Below, one piece after another: positions 61,840 to 64,000 of a stretch of 64,000 bases of DNA. Position numbers and translations under genes: made by a program. This DNA comes from Akkermansia sp. Lineage in GTDB: Bacteria > Verrucomicrobiota > Verrucomicrobiia > Verrucomicrobiales > Akkermansiaceae. The notes beneath the pieces were generated by a model. The model was given only the letters and a program-made list of their open reading frames with translations, searched no databases and had not been told where the DNA came from. Every line of letters begins with the position of its first letter. Within the stretch, counting starts at the first letter, position 1. The DNA lies in assembly GCA_030523775.1 (NCBI GenBank), contig JAUNHW010000004.1:13714-77713 (forward strand), in the 5' to 3' direction.

Positions 61840-61947
61840 GAGTTGTTGCCGTTCTGGTTGACTTGGGCGTGTTGGTGGTCTGGTTTGCGCGCCGAGTTAT
61901 TGCCATCTCTGATTGATTGTGCGTGTTTGTGGGCTGATTTGCGTGGT
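61840..61947. repeat. Two tandem 54-bp repeats
   Basis: Units at 61840-61893 and 61894-61947, both of the pattern GAGTTrTTGCCrT then GTGTTnGTGG and TTTGCG. The first immediately follows inverted repeat copy 2. Confidence 0.7.
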
Positions 61948-62171
61948 AGCTGAGGCGCGCCGCGCTGTGCGGATAACATCGCGCTTAACGCGCTCGTTAT
62001 GCAGTGCGGGGCCACCACGCACTGCTCAGCAAACGGTGCTTGCGCAAGGAGGCAGCAAGGATGCATAGCGGATTTTTACCCCGCTATGCGTGTGCGAAAC
62101 CGTATCCCGCGCCCAGCGCCTCAGTAGCCAAACACCCGCTCACTCCACCTGCAGGCAGGAGAATCCCGCCT

Positions 62172-62213
62172 GCAAATTAGCGTCACTATTATCGAAAAGT
62201 GACGCTAATTTGC
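62172..62213. repeat. Long inverted repeat, copy 3
   Basis: Perfect arms GCAAATTAGCGTCAC (62172-62186) and GTGACGCTAATTTGC (62199-62213), 12-base spacer ending GAAAA. No gene starts next to it. Confidence 0.8.
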
Positions 62214-62218
62214 GCGCC

Positions 62219-62272
62219 GAGTTATAGCCAAACGGATGATTTGTGTGTGCCGGTGGTCTGGTTAGCGCGGAG
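62219..62272. repeat. Third 54-bp repeat unit
   Basis: GAGTTATAGCC start with GGTGGTCTGGTTAGCGCG end, following inverted repeat copy 3 at the same distance as the first 54-bp unit follows copy 2. The inverted repeat and 54-bp unit therefore move or duplicate together. Confidence 0.65.
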
Positions 62273-62428
62273 GTCGGCGAGTGTTGCGCATGCATCGCGC
62301 TGCACATGTATAATTGCCCCGCGCCAGGGGCGCGGTATTATTCTCAGTTCGTACATAGTACCTTGCTTCGCACCCGCCCCTCGGGCGCTCACCCTGCGGG
62401 CAGAAGCTCCGCTTCTGGCTAACCCGCC

Positions 62429-63529
62429 TTACCGCGCCGCTAGCGGCGCGCCCAGCACGGGGCCATCGGCGGTCTTGTACCTCCCAAAGTAGCTCTGGGC
62501 TGTGGCTTCGCTTGTTTTTCCCGCGTACACGTACCGTGTACGCAGCAGGCTGGAATCTCGGTGGCCCATTTCGAGTTGGAGGGCGGGGAAGTTGCGGAAA
62601 TGCGCAGCGTGGTAGGTGGCGAAGGTGTGGCGGCAGACATCCTGCCGCCAGGGGCGGGCGGTTTCCTTGCTCCAGCCCGCCGCCTTGCGCAAGGCCCGCC
62701 AGCGGTGGATCCAGCGGCGCGGGATGTCGTGCCGCAGGGCGTCGATGTTCCCGCAGCGCAATGGCACCACGCGGCCGCCGCCCGTCTTGGAGGTGGTGGG
62801 ACGCACCACCACGCGCTGGTTCTGCCAGTCGATGTCGCGTTCGGGATCAATCCGGCTCACCTCCGTGGGTCGTATGCCGCAGTAGAGCATCAGGTGCAGC
62901 GACAGCTGCATGTCACGGTGTTCCGGCAGTTGGGCCGCCGCCTCCAGACACTCCACTTCCTCAATCGTCAGCGGCTCAATCGGCTTTTCCACCACCTCCG
63001 GCACCTCCACCCGCGACACCGGATTGGCATCACACCAATCGTGCTTGATAGCCGAGGAAAACACCCCGCTCAGTATCGCGCGCGCCTTCCGATACTGCGC
63101 CGCACTCCCGCCGAACGCCGTTTCCAGATACCGTCGACAATCCTCCGACGTAACACTCCGCATCCGCCGCTCCGCCAACCCCGGATTCATTTTCATCATC
63201 CGCTTGCATAGATACCTGAAGTCCACAATCGACCGCGCTCGCAATCCCTTCCGCTTCCTATCCTCCAGCGCGGTTTCCACGGCCTTGGCAAACGTCACCG
63301 TCCTTTCCCGCTTCCTCATCTCCTCCGCCCCCAATCGCACGCACTCCCGCGCCCGCCTAACTCGTCCCCGCCCCTGGGCCAATGCTTCCTTGGCCACCAA
63401 CGCAGCCTCCAGCACATTTATACCCGTTGATTTCAGCACCTCAAGTGCTGCCTGCTCCTCCTTGTCACGACGAAGCTCGGACGCATCGCGTCCTGCGTAG
63501 TCGGATGTCTTCTTGATTTTCATCTTCAT
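62429..63529 (-). CDS. Tyrosine recombinase (integrase), full length
   Basis: 366 residues from the ATG at 63529. The N-terminal part (1-90) is charged and helical, the core-binding domain covers about 75-180 (TFAKAVETALEDRKRKGLRARS..YLCKRM), and the catalytic domain follows: Arg in YCGIRPTEVSRI, Lys in TSKTGGGRVVPL, box II DVCRHTFATYH (Arg and His kept; the first His is Asp), EMGHRDS and the nucleophile Tyr in RTRYVYAG. It is probably active and drives the island 59640-63530. The last residues (GAPLAAR) overlap a GC hairpin. A truncated C-terminal copy lies 2.5 kb away. Confidence 0.92.
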   Translation of the reverse strand: MKMKIKKTSDYAGRDASELRRDKEEQAALEVLKSTGINVLEAALVAKEALAQGRGRVRRARECVRLGAEEMRKRERTVTFAKAVETALEDRKRKGLRARSIVDFRYLCKRMMKMNPGLAERRMRSVTSEDCRRYLETAFGGSAAQYRKARAILSGVFSSAIKHDWCDANPVSRVEVPEVVEKPIEPLTIEEVECLEAAAQLPEHRDMQLSLHLMLYCGIRPTEVSRIDPERDIDWQNQRVVVRPTTSKTGGGRVVPLRCGNIDALRHDIPRRWIHRWRALRKAAGWSKETARPWRQDVCRHTFATYHAAHFRNFPALQLEMGHRDSSLLRTRYVYAGKTSEATAQSYFGRYKTADGPVLGAPLAAR

Positions 63530-63880
63530 GGCTTCCGTATTCGGTATGGGTAGTCAAGCAGTTTTTGAAAAAATCTTCAATGGCGTGCCAGTAAGCCGCA
63601 TAAGGCTACCGCATGTGGGCAGCCAAGGCGAGATAGGGCTGTTCAGGGCGTAGTGTAGCACGCGATAACATTTGAAGCCACGCTGTTTGGCGGGTGTCTC
63701 ATACCCATACCGAAGGAGTATACTGGCAGAAAGCACGCGAAAAATTGGGCAAACTGCCTACCGTTATGCTCCCCACACAATTACCCAGACGAACAAATCA
63801 AGCCCTGTGCATCAGCGGTGCAGCTGCGTGCACAAAACAAGCTTTGACGTAGCAAAAAAGAAAACTAAAAAGGACGGTTC
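63530..63880. other. 351-bp intergenic region upstream of the integrase and GYF_2 genes
   Basis: Two 11-bp inverted arms, TTCGGTATGGG (63540-63550) and CCCATACCGAA (63704-63714), bracket the region. TATACT at 63719-63724 is a possible -10 box rightward. A 60-codon minus-strand frame (63554-63736) with a GTG start has no recognisable domain and I do not call it. No tRNA or attachment core can be recognised. Confidence 0.5.
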
Positions 63881-64000
63881 ATGAAATACTTCATTGAAAA
63901 GAACGGGAAACAGCTTGGCCCTTATGACCAGGATATGATAAGGTCGATGTACCGCGATGGCATGCTGGATTCAGGATGCCATGTGTGGAGAGAGGGATTT
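63881..64000 (+). CDS. GYF_2-domain protein, 5' part only
   Basis: The first 40 residues are in view, the rest is beyond the window edge. KYFIEKNGKQLGPYDQDMIRSMYRDGMLDSGCHVWREG is a GYF_2 domain: an aromatic opening, the conserved GPY turn and a VWREG ending. In Verrucomicrobiota and Planctomycetota this domain typically opens proteins with later membrane helices (RDD, DUF4190 or DUF975 type). The start is supported by a Shine-Dalgarno-like AAGGA about eight bases upstream. Confidence 0.8.
   Translation, partial: MKYFIEKNGKQLGPYDQDMIRSMYRDGMLDSGCHVWREGF

Larger units (their letters stand above)
61550..62428. other. 879-bp gene-free region with inverted and tandem repeats
   Basis: Holds three copies of a long inverted repeat, three 54-bp units, and at the right end several short hairpins (CCGCGCC-AGG-GGCGCGG near 62320, AGAAGC-TCC-GCTTCT near 62402, CGCCGCTAGCGGCG near 62437 in the integrase end). 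Short minus-strand frames across the repeats are not convincing genes. Confidence 0.65.

Noticed and set aside
61773..62066. 97-codon minus-strand frame containing an 18-residue peptide repeat
   Set aside because: It exists only because it reads through the 54-bp and inverted repeats; the third repeat copy does not keep a convincing frame, so the repeats look non-coding.
61840..62272. Possible CRISPR array from the repeated units
   Set aside because: The 54-bp units are contiguous or hundreds of bases apart, degenerate, and have no regular spacers or cas genes nearby.
63554..63736. 60-codon minus-strand frame upstream of the integrase
   Set aside because: GTG start, no domain, no promoter or ribosome site, and it runs across the inverted 11-bp arms; too weak to call.

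Overview
The window looks like chromosomal DNA of a high-GC, Gram-negative bacterium, most likely a gut-type Verrucomicrobiota (Akkermansia-like). The grounds are: LptE and BamD-like outer-membrane assembly lipoproteins, a secreted GH89 alpha-N-acetylglucosaminidase for host glycans, a pseudopilin, unusual housekeeping fusions (RpiB-GlyA and CoaE-Rho), and almost no Shine-Dalgarno sequences on core genes. The phylum is an inference from gene content; no rRNA gene is present.

Layout. 1-8150: a 3'-truncated pseudopilin, a family-4-like uracil-DNA glycosylase, a Sel1 lipoprotein and an M42 aminopeptidase; then, on the minus strand, a ROK-type regulator, a secreted GH89 enzyme and an HGSNAT-like membrane acetyltransferase that look like one glycan-use locus. 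8347-12686: pyrG, a solitary D12-class adenine methyltransferase and a sodium:solute symporter. 12719-15584: an M28 peptidase, an orphan HipB-like repressor with repeated putative operators, and a three-gene elaB/yqjE/yqjK-like envelope operon. 15619-17599: a nucleotide-sugar operon (cytidylyltransferase-GHMP kinase fusion, second cytidylyltransferase, ManC-type cupin). 17704-32392: housekeeping genes (thrS, infC, nitroreductase, yggL, citrate synthase, cysteine desulfurase, coaD, tRNA-Pro, argC, an NtrC-type regulator, a GT-C-like membrane protein, xseB, dxs, a TPR protein, recO). 32471-35285: a hipBA toxin-antitoxin pair and an ankyrin-repeat protein. 35406-40710: a tightly packed operon of two DUF362 proteins, larB, larC, larE and a nickel/cobalt exporter/permease-type protein. 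40877-42600: a NifU/IscU-like scaffold with a GGGtGRT protein. 42764-49877: a Sel1 protein, an SGNH hydrolase, an isolated phage nozzle-like gene and a 735-residue protein of unknown function. 49966-59621: malY/patB, rpiB-glyA, coaE-rho, bamD-like, lptE, rsmI, rnr. 59640-63530: a decayed mobile island with one intact tyrosine recombinase, a truncated second copy, an HNH-like gene, an AbiEi-like antitoxin without a toxin, and several families of repeats. 63881-64000: the start of a GYF_2-domain protein.

How it works together. The lar genes make the nickel-pincer nucleotide cofactor, yet no LarA (DUF2088) is present. The two DUF362 proteins at the head of that operon carry a His-x9-Lys signature with a further His 17 residues on, close to the His174/Lys184/His200 arrangement I recall for LarA, so they are candidate cofactor-dependent enzymes. 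The GH89/HGSNAT-like pair mirrors two consecutive steps of heparan sulfate breakdown.

The strongest window-wide signal is regulatory. For about fourteen genes on both strands a good -35/-10 pair (TTGnnn-N16-18-TAnnnT) sits so that the -10 box ends only 6-9 bases before the start codon, predicting leaderless mRNAs. Most remaining genes with leaders have A/C-rich, Shine-Dalgarno-free 5' ends. Convergent gene pairs end in a related family of hairpins containing CATCCGG.
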